64,000 nucleotides of DNA from an uncultured Lachnospiraceae bacterium (GTDB lineage Bacteria; Bacillota; Clostridia; Lachnospirales; Lachnospiraceae), in assembly GCA_946566685.1 (NCBI GenBank), contig CAMNXA010000014.1, forward strand, positions 1 through 64,000, in the 5' to 3' direction. The notes under the pieces were generated by a model. The model saw only the letters and a list, made by a program, of their open reading frames with translations, was not told the origin of the DNA and ran no database searches. The translations under genes were made by a program, and so were the position numbers. Shown piece by piece: positions 34,569 through 43,156 of the stretch (positions are counted from its first letter, which is position 1; every line of letters begins with the position of its first letter).

Positions 34569-35580
34569 TGATCTCGTCACCTCCACCTCTGGAGATAACA
34601 ATCTCTGCGGAGTCTTCCAGTTTTCTGATGATATTGACAATCTTCTGCTGTGCTTCCTCCACATCCTTCATACGCACAGGACCCATGAACTCCATATCTT
34701 CCTTGATCATGACTGCCAGACGCTTGGAGAGGTTATTGAAGATTGCATTCTGCACTTCTTCATTAGATCCCTTAAGCGCGATCGCAAGGTCACTGTTATC
34801 CACGTCACGCAGCACACGCTGGATCGCACGGTCGTCCAGAAGCAGGATATCCTCGAAGACGAACATCTTCTTTCTGATCTCGTCTGCCAGCTCCGGCTCT
34901 TCGATCTCCAAAGTCTCCATGATATGCTTCTCTGTACCACGGTCTACCGTATTCAAAATCTCCACGACTGCATCCACGCCGCCGATAATCGTGTAATCCT
35001 GATTTACCAGGCTTGACAGCTTTGATTCCAATACTTTCTCCACTTCCTTGATCACATCCGGACTCGTACGGTCCATCACCGCAATACGCTTCGCCACATC
35101 GGCCTGTCTGTCCGGTGGTAATGCCGAGACAATGATCGCCGCCTGGGCTGCCGATAAATAGGACAAGATCAATGCGATAGTCTGCGGGTGTTCGTCCTGA
35201 ATAAAGTTCAGAAGCTGCGCCGCATCCGTCTTCCTGATAAACTCGAAAGGCTTTACCTGTAAGGATGCCGTCAGCTTGCCGATCACATCCATGGCCTTCT
35301 CGGCGCCAAAAGACTTCTCCAGCAGTTCCTTGGCGTAGTTGATACCGCCCTCCGCAATATACTGCTGTGCCAGACACACCTGATAGAACTCATTGACCAC
35401 TTCGTCCTTAACCTGTGGTGTGATACTTCTGGTATTCGCTATCTCCAATGTTAATTCTTCTATTTCATCTTCTTTCAGATGTTTAAAGATCGCCGCAGAC
35501 TTCTCCGGTCCCAGCGCGATCATCAAAATAGCCGCTTTCTGTAGTCCGCCTATCTTCTCATCAGATGACTTTGCCGCCAT
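34561..35580 (-). CDS. fliG: Flagellar motor switch protein FliG
   Basis: 339 residues, the normal size. The N-terminal domain (KAAILMIALGPEKSAAIFKH) binds FliF; the middle domain has the EHPQ motif (DEHPQTIALILSYLS). The C-terminal torque domain has FEDILLLDDRAIQRVLRDV with the conserved charged residues that meet MotA. It forms the top of the C-ring. fliF ends 5 bp upstream; fliH overlaps downstream. No oddities. Confidence 0.98.
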   Translation of the reverse strand: MAAKSSDEKIGGLQKAAILMIALGPEKSAAIFKHLKEDEIEELTLEIANTRSITPQVKDEVVNEFYQVCLAQQYIAEGGINYAKELLEKSFGAEKAMDVIGKLTASLQVKPFEFIRKTDAAQLLNFIQDEHPQTIALILSYLSAAQAAIIVSALPPDRQADVAKRIAVMDRTSPDVIKEVEKVLESKLSSLVNQDYTIIGGVDAVVEILNTVDRGTEKHIMETLEIEEPELADEIRKKMFVFEDILLLDDRAIQRVLRDVDNSDLAIALKGSNEEVQNAIFNNLSKRLAVMIKEDMEFMGPVRMKDVEEAQQKIVNIIRKLEDSAEIVISRGGGDEIIV

Positions 35581-35585
35581 TTATA

Positions 35586-37190
35586 CTACCCCCAGTCCTC
35601 GTTTAGCCAGTTGCGCAGCAGGTTGGCTGCCGCTTCCGGATTTTCTTCCACGAACTTATTGACAAGACGTTTCTCTTCGCTCTCATTCTCAGAAGAGATC
35701 TCTTCAAGCTGTACCGTGGACTGTAACAATGTCTCCACAGACAACTCCTCTTCTTCCTCCTCGTGCTTCTCGCCCTTCATACTCCTGAGAACCACGAACG
35801 CAAGTAACGCCAGGATCACTATGATCAGCACAATCTGTAAAATGTCCGTAGCCGTGATACTGGAACCTTCCGCATCAAAGAAAAGATTCTCACTGTAAGC
35901 TACCAGTGTTATATTATCCGTGGCAATACCTGTCGCATTTGCTACCGCCGCATAAAACGACTCATCCACCTCCAGCCTGGTACGTTCCTTATTGGCCAGC
36001 TTATATTCCTCCCAGGTGACGCCGTCCAGAAGTCCCTGTGTCTCCACATCTTCCTCCCGGATCACATTATACTGGATCAGGGATGCCGCCAGAGAAGAAG
36101 AGCCATAATCGATCATGCCCGCCGGCCTCTCTTTGGTGGTAATCTCCTCATTGGGCAGATAGTCCCTTGACTCCTCGGTTTGCGTGGAAGATGAATTGGT
36201 GTTATCTTCCAGCACATAAGTGGTATCATCATCGTTGGAATCCGTACCCGGTATCCCGCTCACACCGCTGGTATTTTCAGCCGCAAAAACATCCTCATGG
36301 CTTAAGACACCCTGTGTCTGGCCATCTGCCGGCGAATAGGTGTGAGTCGTTTTTTTCTCAGTGGCAAAGTCCAGCACAAGATTAGGTGAAACCTCCACAT
36401 TATCAAACTCATTCGTGCCCAGGATCACCCGGCGCACGTTATTGATCATATTCTTCTCCGCCTCGCTCTTCACGGACAGCTGGGACGTGGCCATACCGGA
36501 CGTACTGAAATTGTCCTCTCCTGTAAAGAGCATATTGCCTTCCGTATCCATGATCACGATATTATCCGTGGTCTCATTGCCCATGGAAGTGGCTACAGCG
36601 CGCGCCAAATAGGCCGCGCTCTCCTGAGAGAACTCGTCCTTTAATTCCAGCAGGAGCCATGCAGAGGACTCCTCTTCCTGGGCGATCAGCGTACCGGTAT
36701 CCTCCGGGATATTCAAGGTCACAAAGGCGCTCTTGATCGCTGTAAACTTGGAGAGCACATCATTCTCCAGCTTTTTTTCAAGATATACTACATATTTTTT
36801 CTGTTTGTCTGATTCGGTGGTAGAAAAACTGCCATCCGTCACATTATTGATACCATAGCTGGCCGCCTGGATATTGTTGGCGCCAAGCAAAAGATTCGCA
36901 TCGGAAAGCTGATCCGCCAGAATCCTTACCACCAGTCCATCGTCCGAAATCTCATATGTAAGTTCTTCCCCGTCCAGCAGATCACGCACTTCCGCTGCTT
37001 CCTTGGTCGTCTCACATTCCCTGAGCAGTACATACTGCGGCTTGGTCAGCACAGATACTATGATCACAATGGCCAGGATCACAACAGCGATGATGCCGAT
37101 GATCAGCGTCTTCTGCTTCGCAGTGAACCTGTTCCACCATTCCATTATCCTATTTCCAAATTCTTTTAATTTGTCTAATAATTTATCCAC
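35586..37190 (-). CDS. fliF: Flagellar MS-ring protein FliF
   Basis: 534 residues. An N-terminal membrane helix (about 27-47, LIIGIIAVVILAIVIIVSVL) is followed by the ring-building domains, including TKPQYVLLRECETTKEAAEV and the YVVYLEKKLENDVLSKFTAI region. A second helix lies near 450 (LQIVLIIVILALLAFVVLRS). The cytoplasmic C-terminus binds FliG and ends in the family-typical FVEENPEAAANLLRNWLNED. FliF is the base on which the motor and export gate assemble. The start is a GTG with an AAGGAG site about 12 bases upstream. Confidence 0.97.
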   Translation of the reverse strand: MDKLLDKLKEFGNRIMEWWNRFTAKQKTLIIGIIAVVILAIVIIVSVLTKPQYVLLRECETTKEAAEVRDLLDGEELTYEISDDGLVVRILADQLSDANLLLGANNIQAASYGINNVTDGSFSTTESDKQKKYVVYLEKKLENDVLSKFTAIKSAFVTLNIPEDTGTLIAQEEESSAWLLLELKDEFSQESAAYLARAVATSMGNETTDNIVIMDTEGNMLFTGEDNFSTSGMATSQLSVKSEAEKNMINNVRRVILGTNEFDNVEVSPNLVLDFATEKKTTHTYSPADGQTQGVLSHEDVFAAENTSGVSGIPGTDSNDDDTTYVLEDNTNSSSTQTEESRDYLPNEEITTKERPAGMIDYGSSSLAASLIQYNVIREEDVETQGLLDGVTWEEYKLANKERTRLEVDESFYAAVANATGIATDNITLVAYSENLFFDAEGSSITATDILQIVLIIVILALLAFVVLRSMKGEKHEEEEEELSVETLLQSTVQLEEISSENESEEKRLVNKFVEENPEAAANLLRNWLNEDWG

Positions 37191-37234
37191 AGCAACTTGT
37201 TCTCCTTCAGTATTTCCCTTTTACACGCTAAATA

Positions 37235-37561
37235 CTAGACCTGCATCTGGATAAGTTCTTTGTATGCTTCCATCAACTTATCCCTGATAGCGACCGTATA
37301 TTGCAGCGCTGTGGAAGCCTTCTGTAGAGCGATACTAAGATCGTGGGTATTCTCGGTTTCTCCAAGAGCCCATTTGATCTCCTCATTCTCCGCATCAGAC
37401 AGATAATTGTTCGTGGTACTCAGATTGTCAATTGCTGTATGTAACAGACTATCAAAACCATTGTCCGTATATGTCTCCGTCCGGGTGGTGGGCGCCGCCT
37501 TAGCCGCCTCCTTAACCGCCCCCGATGTCACATTATACAGTGCCGTGATATCTAAAGCCAT
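37235..37561 (-). CDS. fliE: Flagellar hook-basal body complex protein FliE
   Basis: 108 residues. The C-terminal half has the FliE family core: THDLSIALQKASTALQYTV followed by a final helix ending MEAYKELIQMQV. It is a rod-adaptor joining MS-ring and proximal rod, exported early. flgC precedes it by 43 bp and fliF follows after 44 bp. A GGAGG site precedes the ATG. Confidence 0.95.
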   Translation of the reverse strand: MALDITALYNVTSGAVKEAAKAAPTTRTETYTDNGFDSLLHTAIDNLSTTNNYLSDAENEEIKWALGETENTHDLSIALQKASTALQYTVAIRDKLMEAYKELIQMQV

Positions 37562-37604
37562 ATCTATTCCTCCAATGTTTCGTTAATATCTTATCAGTTT
37601 TTTA

Positions 37605-38051
37605 TCAGCCATTCAACATGCTCAGGCCCATTGTTGCAATATTCTTGCTCGCAGAAAAAGCCGTGGTGTTCGCCTGATATGCACGGCTCGCATCGATCAG
37701 GTTCGTCATCTCGGTAATAATGTTCACATTTGGATACATAACATAACCGTTCTCATCAGCATCCGGATGAGAAGGATCATAAACCATATTGCCTTCTGTC
37801 CAGGTATCCTCATAGACACCGGTCACCTTTACACCGCTTCCCGAATAACGATCCCTCGCCTTATTTAATACCTGATGAAACGGTGTCTGGGAATTCTTTT
37901 CCTCAAATACTACTACCTTCCTGCGGTAGGGCGTACCGTCCTCCGTACGGGTAGTATTCGCATTCGCCACATTCTGTGCAATGGTATCCATACGGAAACG
38001 CTCCGCCGTCATACCGGTAGCATTGATATCAAATGCGCTAAACATTGCCAT
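37605..38051 (-). CDS. flgC: Flagellar proximal rod protein FlgC
   Basis: 148 residues. N-terminal rod motif FSAFDINATGMTAERFRMDT then IAQNVANANTT; the middle has the FlgC-specific YDPSHPDADENGYVMYPNVN; the C-terminal helix ends YQANTTAFSASKNIATMGL. It is exported and polymerises in the rod. It lies 41 bp after flgB. Intact. Confidence 0.97.
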   Translation of the reverse strand: MAMFSAFDINATGMTAERFRMDTIAQNVANANTTRTEDGTPYRRKVVVFEEKNSQTPFHQVLNKARDRYSGSGVKVTGVYEDTWTEGNMVYDPSHPDADENGYVMYPNVNIITEMTNLIDASRAYQANTTAFSASKNIATMGLSMLNG

Positions 38052-38092
38052 ATGTATTTCCCCCTTATATTAAATATGTTTTTCCTGTACTT

Positions 38093-38491
38093 TTATTTCA
38101 TAACGGATTGTAGATTCTTAAACTCCTGCTGCACACTCTGATAAAGCCCCTGGTACACTACCTGGTTCTTGGCAAGGTACACACCCTCCGTGTCCGGATC
38201 CACATTATTGCCGTCCAGACGGTAAGAGAACCCGGCATAGTCCGTGTAGGCGATGGGATTCAAACGATTCATCTTCACATCTGCCACTTTGGCATCCATC
38301 GTCTTATATCTGGAATGTCTAAGAGCCTTGGCAAGCTGTATCTCGAAATTCACGTCCTGTCTCTTGTATCCGGGTGTATCCGCATTGGCAATATTGTTGG
38401 AAATCGCCTCATTGCGGAGCCAGGATGCATCCATAGCCTTGTCTAACACATTGACATAGTCAAAAACATTGGTGTTGATCAAAGAACTCAT
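38093..38491 (-). CDS. flgB: Flagellar proximal rod protein FlgB
   Basis: About 132 residues. The rod signature is LRNEAISNNIANADTPGYKR followed by DVNFEIQLAKAL. FlgB is the first rod protein and the first gene of the fla/che cluster, as in Bacillus where codY-flgB adjacency is conserved. The track start is an ATG two codons upstream, only one base after GGAG. The second ATG (38491) is seven bases after the same GAAGGAG site and is preferred. Confidence 0.95.
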   Translation of the reverse strand: MSSLINTNVFDYVNVLDKAMDASWLRNEAISNNIANADTPGYKRQDVNFEIQLAKALRHSRYKTMDAKVADVKMNRLNPIAYTDYAGFSYRLDGNNVDPDTEGVYLAKNQVVYQGLYQSVQQEFKNLQSVMK

Positions 38492-38528
38492 AGTCATACT
38501 CCTTCCACGTTAATACAATCCATATTCC

Positions 38529-38556
38529 ATTATAATAAAAATATCAAAAATTACAA
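38529..38556 (-). promoter_or_regulatory. SigA-type promoter of the fla/che operon
   Basis: Minus-strand TTGTAA (38551-38556) and a perfect TATAAT (38529-38534) with 16-base spacing, about 38 bases upstream of flgB and after the codY terminator. A weak CodY-like stretch (TTTGGGAAAATC) lies just upstream. In Bacillus CodY represses this promoter directly; whether it does here is inference. Confidence 0.75.
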
Positions 38557-38599
38557 GGTTTTTCGATTGATTTTCCCAAATCATATTGCTGTAGAAAAA

Positions 38600-38650
38600 T
38601 AAAAAAGGACCTACAGCGCCATTATATGCCGCTTTCTGTAAATCCTTTTC
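38600..38650 (-). terminator. Hairpin terminator after codY
   Basis: On the minus strand AAAGGA-TT-TACAG pairs with CTGTA-GG-TCCTTT around a loop of about 19 bases, followed by TTTTTTATTTTT. It lies 54 bases beyond the codY stop and separates codY from the flagellar promoter. Confidence 0.85.
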
Positions 38651-38703
38651 CACAAGATGGAAACTACCATCCGACACTCCTTTGTCTTATATGTAATTAT
38701 CTG

Positions 38704-39489
38704 CTAAAACCTTCCCTGCTCTTTAAGCTTCTCCACCTCATCAAAAACCACATCGTTTAACACCTTGATATATGTGCCTTTCATACCGGAAGAACGGGAC
38801 TCTATCACGCCCGCACTCTCAAACTTGCGAAGCGCATTGACGATGACCGACCTGGTGATGCCCACTTTATCCGCAATCTTGCTGGCCACAAGGATTCCTT
38901 CCATGCCGCCCAGTTCATCAAAAATATGCGTGATCGCTTCCATCTCCGAGAATGAGAGCGTACCGATTGCTGACTTCACGACAGCGACCTTGCGGTTCTC
39001 CTCCGCATTCTCCTCGCTCACCGCCCGCAGCATCTCGAGTCCTACCACGGTGGTGCCATACTCACACAGGATAATGTCATCTATATCGTACTGGTCGCCA
39101 CATTTATAGAGAAATAATGTACCAAGCCGTTCCCCGGAAATCTCAATCGGGGCGATCACCGCCTGAAAACGTTTGGTATCCACACTCTCAAATCCCAGCG
39201 TCTCCAGATTCACATTCTCCTTTGTGGACAGCACGCCCAAAAGCCTCTCGTTGAGCATCGGATCGATAAACCCGCCCACATGATCCACGATCAGTTCTGT
39301 GATGGACTCCACCGAATCCATATCGCCAATGCCCAGCACCTTACCCTTCCTGCTGATAACAAGCACATTGGAAACAAGGATTTCCTTGAGCACATCGCAG
39401 ATATCGTTAAATACCACCTTGCCCGAATTATTGTTGTGTAAAAGTTTCCCAATCTTCCTGGTCTTATCTAATAATTGCACACTGCTCAT
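38704..39489 (-). CDS. codY: GTP-sensing global transcriptional repressor CodY
   Basis: 261 residues, full length. The N-terminal GAF domain (about 1-155) senses branched-chain amino acids; an inter-domain helix leads to the winged helix with ASKIADKVGITRSVIVNALR and KFESAGVIESRSSGMKGTY, the highly conserved recognition region. With GTP it represses nutrient, motility and biofilm genes in rich conditions. It lies between topA and flgB. It has its own SigA-type promoter and a CodY-box-like site upstream, suggesting self-control. GAGGAG lies eight bases before the ATG. Confidence 0.98.
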   Translation of the reverse strand: MSSVQLLDKTRKIGKLLHNNNSGKVVFNDICDVLKEILVSNVLVISRKGKVLGIGDMDSVESITELIVDHVGGFIDPMLNERLLGVLSTKENVNLETLGFESVDTKRFQAVIAPIEISGERLGTLFLYKCGDQYDIDDIILCEYGTTVVGLEMLRAVSEENAEENRKVAVVKSAIGTLSFSEMEAITHIFDELGGMEGILVASKIADKVGITRSVIVNALRKFESAGVIESRSSGMKGTYIKVLNDVVFDEVEKLKEQGRF

Positions 39490-39542
39490 GTATCTTACTC
39501 CTCAATTTATGACACTATTATTACACAATTCTATATAAATTG

Positions 39543-39571
39543 ATTTTATCATACCATTTGAGCATTTTCAA
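39543..39571 (-). promoter_or_regulatory. SigA-type promoter of codY
   Basis: Minus-strand TTGAAA (39566-39571), 17 bases, TAAAAT (39543-39548). The expected start site is about 45 bases upstream of the codY ATG. The surrounding 100 bases are AT-rich and hold several AATT-containing inverted repeats. Confidence 0.7.
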
Positions 39572-39616
39572 TGTATTTTTGGCACAATTTAAGCTCAATT
39601 AATACCAGTTGTGCAC

Positions 39617-39631
39617 AATTTTCAGAATTTC
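39617..39631 (-). promoter_or_regulatory. CodY-box-like sequence upstream of codY
   Basis: GAAATTCTGAAAATT on the minus strand matches 12 of 15 positions of the CodY consensus AATTTTCWGAAAATT, including an unbroken run at positions 5-15. It lies between the topA stop and the codY promoter, about 46 bases upstream of the -35, and overlaps a perfect TTGTGCACAA palindrome (39609-39618). Autoregulation is inferred. Confidence 0.5.
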
Positions 39632-39639
39632 AAAGCAAC

Positions 39640-41718
39640 TCACCGTACTTCCGCTTTTGCCGCGTCCTTGATAAAACCGCAGTTTTCATCGGAGCACACC
39701 AGTTTATTGCCCTTCTGCAAAAGGATGGCGCCGCAGCGGTCACACCTTTCATTTACCTGCCTCTGCCATACCATAAAATCACAGTCCGGATTATCGATAC
39801 AGCCATAATACTTCCGGCCCTTCTTCGTCTTTTTCAGGACAATGTCCTTGCCGCATTTAGGACACTCCACACCAATCTTCTCGAAGTAAGGCTTGGTATT
39901 CCTGCACTCCGGGAACCCCGGGCAGGCTAAGAACCTGCCGTGCGGGCCATACTTGATGACCATCTGTCTGCCGCAGACATCACAGAACTCATCGGAAAGC
40001 TCATCTGCGATCTCCACTTCCTCAAGTTCCTTCTCCGCCTTCTCCACGGCTTCCTCCAGATCAGGATAAAAATTCTTCACCACCGTTTTCCACTTCACAG
40101 TGCCTTCTTCTACACCATCCAGAAGCGCCTCCATGGTAGCCGTAAAATTCACATCCACGATGGAAGGAAAGGCTTCCTTCATCATATTATTGACAACCTC
40201 TCCCAGTTCCGTCACATAGAGATTCTTATTTTCCTTCACGATATAACGCCTTGCCAGTATGGTCGTGATGGTAGGCGAATACGTACTGGGACGCCCAATG
40301 CCAAGTTCCTCCATGGCATGCACTAGGGAAGCTTCCGTATAATGAGGCGCCGGCTGCGTAAAATGCTGCTTTTCCTCCAGACCAAGCAGGGATAATTTAC
40401 TGTCCTCAGTAATCCCCTTTGCCAGCGTATTGTTCTCCTCTTTCTCATCATCCTGCGTATAGACGCTCATGAAACCGTCAAACTTCACCTTGGAAGCTGC
40501 CACCGTAAACCGTTGTCCTGCCGCGTCAATCTTCACTGAAGTAGTCTCATAGACAGCCGCTGCCATCTGGCTCGCCGTAAAGCGCTTCCAGATCAGCTGG
40601 TAGAGCCTGAACTGATCCCTGGAAAGAGAATCCTTGATATCAAGCGGCAGCCTGCTGATATCCGTAGGGCGGATCGCCTCATGCGCGTCCTGTATCTTAG
40701 GCCCGCCTTTCTTTTCCTGCTCCTTATCGGAAGCATAACCCTTCCCGTATTTATTGGTAATGTATTCCTTAGCTGCCGCCTCAGCTTCCTCCGAGACCCT
40801 GGTAGAATCCGTACGCAGATAAGAGATGATACCTGTGGTGCCGTTCCCCTTGATCTCTATGCCCTCATACAGCTGCTGTGCCAGACGCATGGTCTTTTGC
40901 GTGGAAAAATTCAGGACTTTGCTGGCCTCCTGCTGTAAGGTGGATGTGGTAAAGGGCAGCGGCGCTTTGCGGATCCGCTCGCCTGTCTTTACGGATGTAA
41001 CCTTGTACTCCGCGCCTTCCAGAGCCTTCTTGATCTGTTCCAGTTCCTCTTGGGAAGAAATGGTCTTCTTCTCTTCCACCGTCCCGTAATATTTGGCAAC
41101 TAACGGTTTTCTTTCCCCCGCTATGGATAAGGATGCATCCAGCGTCCAGTACTCCTCCGGAATAAATTCGTTGATCTCCTCTTCCCTGTCACAGATGATA
41201 CGAAGCGCCACCGACTGTACCCTGCCGGCGCTTAAGCCCCGTTTCACCTTCGCCCATAACACCGGTGAAATCTTATATCCCACCATACGGTCAAGACAAC
41301 GGCGTGCCTGCTGTGCATCCACCAGATCCATATTGATCTCTCTGGCGTTCTTTAATGATTCCTTTACCGCCGTCTTGGTGATTTCATTGAAAGTGATCCG
41401 ATAGACCTTCTTGTTCTCTAACTTCAACGCATATAATAAATGCCATGAAATAGCCTCGCCTTCGCGGTCTGGGTCTGTTGCGAGATAAATCTTCTCAGCT
41501 TTCTTCACTTCCTTGCGCAGGTTGGCCAGAATATCCCCTTTGCCCCGAATCGTGATATATTTCGGTTCAAAATCATGCTCCACATCAATGCCCAGCGCAC
41601 TGCGCGGCAAATCCCTCACATGTCCGTTACTGGCCACTACCTCATAATTAGCACCTAAGAATTTCTTGATTGTCTTCACCTTCGCAGGTGACTCCACGAT
41701 CACCAAATACTTCGCCAT
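39640..41718 (-). CDS. topA: DNA topoisomerase I (type IA)
   Basis: About 692 residues. The Toprim domain begins MAKYLVIVESPAKVKTIKKF with acidic residues in LATDPDREGEAISWHL. The catalytic Tyr is in GIISYLRTDSTRVSEEA near residue 300. Three C-terminal zinc ribbons follow: CDVCGRQMVIKYGPHGRFLAC, CPKCGKDIVLKKTKKG and CDRCGAILLQKGNKLVC with their second Cys pairs. It relaxes negative supercoils. The track start is nine codons upstream; I use the ATG of MAKYLV because all family members begin there. The gene has its own promoter and no clear terminator, so transcription may continue into codY. Confidence 0.97.
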   Translation of the reverse strand: MAKYLVIVESPAKVKTIKKFLGANYEVVASNGHVRDLPRSALGIDVEHDFEPKYITIRGKGDILANLRKEVKKAEKIYLATDPDREGEAISWHLLYALKLENKKVYRITFNEITKTAVKESLKNAREINMDLVDAQQARRCLDRMVGYKISPVLWAKVKRGLSAGRVQSVALRIICDREEEINEFIPEEYWTLDASLSIAGERKPLVAKYYGTVEEKKTISSQEELEQIKKALEGAEYKVTSVKTGERIRKAPLPFTTSTLQQEASKVLNFSTQKTMRLAQQLYEGIEIKGNGTTGIISYLRTDSTRVSEEAEAAAKEYITNKYGKGYASDKEQEKKGGPKIQDAHEAIRPTDISRLPLDIKDSLSRDQFRLYQLIWKRFTASQMAAAVYETTSVKIDAAGQRFTVAASKVKFDGFMSVYTQDDEKEENNTLAKGITEDSKLSLLGLEEKQHFTQPAPHYTEASLVHAMEELGIGRPSTYSPTITTILARRYIVKENKNLYVTELGEVVNNMMKEAFPSIVDVNFTATMEALLDGVEEGTVKWKTVVKNFYPDLEEAVEKAEKELEEVEIADELSDEFCDVCGRQMVIKYGPHGRFLACPGFPECRNTKPYFEKIGVECPKCGKDIVLKKTKKGRKYYGCIDNPDCDFMVWQRQVNERCDRCGAILLQKGNKLVCSDENCGFIKDAAKAEVR

Positions 41719-41837
41719 AGCAATTTCCCCTATCTGCACATACAATATGCTTCACATTCCCATATGTTTCCTGTTTCTGTTCTTTCATATATAAATAGTA
41801 TTATGATGCACATCGTTGCATTTTATTAACGTGCAAC

Positions 41838-41866
41838 ACTATACACCATATTTGAGGTCATGGCAA
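41838..41866 (-). promoter_or_regulatory. SigA-type promoter of topA
   Basis: Minus-strand TTGCCA (41861-41866), 17 bases, TATAGT (41838-41843). Just downstream GTTGCA and TGCAAC form 6-base inverted arms (41814-41836), an operator-like or 5' hairpin element. The leader to the topA ATG is about 110 bases. Confidence 0.65.
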
Positions 41867-41895
41867 GTGGTAAATAATAAAAAATGTGTAAACGC

Positions 41896-41924
41896 TTGAC
41901 AGGACACCTGACTTCCCTTATAAT
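41896..41924 (+). promoter_or_regulatory. Perfect-consensus SigA promoter facing the Rpn nuclease gene
   Basis: TTGACA (41896-41901), exactly 17 bases, TATAAT (41919-41924) on the plus strand. It is divergent from the topA promoter, only 30 bases away. The expected transcript has a leader of about 230 bases before the Rpn ATG. Confidence 0.85.
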
Positions 41925-41981
41925 GAGTGTCAAAGCATAACAATTTCTAGATAACAATAATGTGTCAAATCAAACATTCTT

Positions 41982-41996
41982 ACTTTTCAGAAAATC
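41982..41996 (+). promoter_or_regulatory. CodY-box-like sequence in the Rpn leader
   Basis: ACTTTTCAGAAAATC matches 13 of 15 positions of AATTTTCWGAAAATT. It lies about 50 bases downstream of the likely transcription start, a place where a bound repressor would block elongation. In AT-rich sequence such a match can arise by chance. Confidence 0.4.
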
Positions 41997-41999
41997 TAT

Positions 42000-42032
42000 G
42001 CTTTTAAATTCAAACCAATTACATTTAAAAGC
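42000..42032 (+). repeat. Perfect 10-base inverted repeat in the Rpn leader
   Basis: GCTTTTAAAT and ATTTAAAAGC flank a 13-base spacer. On RNA this forms an AU-rich hairpin immediately before an AGGAG sequence. The remaining leader (42033-42164) has no long open frame with its own good start. Function unknown. Confidence 0.65.
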
Positions 42033-42164
42033 AGGAGATTCTGAAACGGGCGGTTCTTCAGTAACAGACCTGATATGTTTTCAGGCGGATTTATGAAAGT
42101 GCCGAGGCGGTTCTGCTCTGACGGAAATGCGGCCATGCCATTTTCTCCTGCGGATGGGAGGAAC

Positions 42165-43049
42165 ATGGAGAAGATTTCATTAAAGGCAGACTATACATTC
42201 AAGGAGTTGTTTGCCCACGAAAAAGTCAGGAAACAGTTTTTGAGTGATGTGCTGGGGATCCCGCTGGAGCAGATCAAATCGGTGCGGCTGGCGAACCCGT
42301 TTCTGCGGAAGACATTCCGGAGACAGAAGCAGGGGATCATGGATATCGCCCTGGTACTCAACGACAACACCAAGATCGATATTGAGATGCAGGTGTACAG
42401 GCAGAAACACTACACACAAAGGAAACTGTACTATCTGGCCAGGATGTACACGGATGACCTGGTAGTCGGGGAAAAGTACAGGAAACTGCATCGATGTATC
42501 AGTATCAGTCTGGTGGATTTTGAACTCCTTTCGGATACGGAGGAATATCACAGCGTCTATCGTCTGCGGAATGAGACAGGCAGGGAACTGACGGATCTGT
42601 GGGAGATACATATCATCGAACTGGGAAAGAATTTAACAGGCAGCAGAGTAGATGACTGGATCCGGTTATTCAATGCGACCAGCCAGGAAGAGATTGATCA
42701 GATTGCAGAACAGAATGGGAGGATGGGATACGTGGCAGAGGTGGTAAGACAGATGGGACTGATAAGGACAATCAGATGGTTCTATGACGGATACTGGAGA
42801 GCAAAGAGAGACCGCTGGGATGAGGATGAATATGTGCGGGATGAGGGCATTGCCATCGGTGAGGCGAGAGGCCGAGCAGAAGGTAAAGCAGACTACATCC
42901 TCCAACTCCTCAACACCCTTGGCGAGGTTCCGGCAGACCTCACCGAGAGGATCAGATCCGAACGCGACACGGAAATCCTGGATCGCTGGCACCTGTCCGC
43001 TGCCAGGGCTGACAGCATTGTGCAGTTTCGCGAAAAGGAGAACCTGTAG
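42165..43049 (+). CDS. Rpn family recombination-promoting nuclease / PD-(D/E)XK putative transposase
   Basis: About 294 residues, the only credible plus-strand gene in the window. The nuclease core is GIMDIALVLNDNTKIDIEMQ, with the Asp and the Glu-x-Gln of the PD-(D/E)XK fold, preceded by FKELFAHEKVRKQFLSDVLG. The C-terminal half is helical, ending in the GEARGRAEGKAD-type linker common in the family. Rpn proteins cut DNA and promote RecA-independent recombination in E. coli; relatives are often mobile or act in defence. The track starts 30 codons upstream; I prefer the ATG of MEKISLKADYTF, just after GGGAGGAAC. It stands alone between topA and the pilus locus. Confidence 0.88.
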   Translation: MEKISLKADYTFKELFAHEKVRKQFLSDVLGIPLEQIKSVRLANPFLRKTFRRQKQGIMDIALVLNDNTKIDIEMQVYRQKHYTQRKLYYLARMYTDDLVVGEKYRKLHRCISISLVDFELLSDTEEYHSVYRLRNETGRELTDLWEIHIIELGKNLTGSRVDDWIRLFNATSQEEIDQIAEQNGRMGYVAEVVRQMGLIRTIRWFYDGYWRAKRDRWDEDEYVRDEGIAIGEARGRAEGKADYILQLLNTLGEVPADLTERIRSERDTEILDRWHLSAARADSIVQFREKENL

Positions 43050-43106
43050 GACTTTCTTCCTATTATAAATGCATTTAAAACACGGACTTGTCCGTCATGC
43101 CTGATA

Positions 43107-43142
43107 AAACGCCTCATAACCTGACTTGGTCATGAGGCGTTT
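43107..43142. terminator. Bidirectional terminator between Rpn gene and the 1712-aa gene
   Basis: AAACGCCTCAT and ATGAGGCGTTT are perfect 11-base arms around a 14-base loop. The minus-strand side is followed by TTTTATC and the plus-strand side by TTTCC, so it best ends the minus-strand pilus transcript but can serve both converging genes. A smaller ACGGA/TCCGT hairpin lies at 43082-43095. Confidence 0.85.
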
Positions 43143-43156
43143 CCATACTTAAATTA

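Noticed and set aside
42075-42164. Upstream ATG of the Rpn gene frame
   Set aside because: The 30 extra residues do not resemble the family and have a poor ribosome site; the ATG at 42165 follows GGGAGG.
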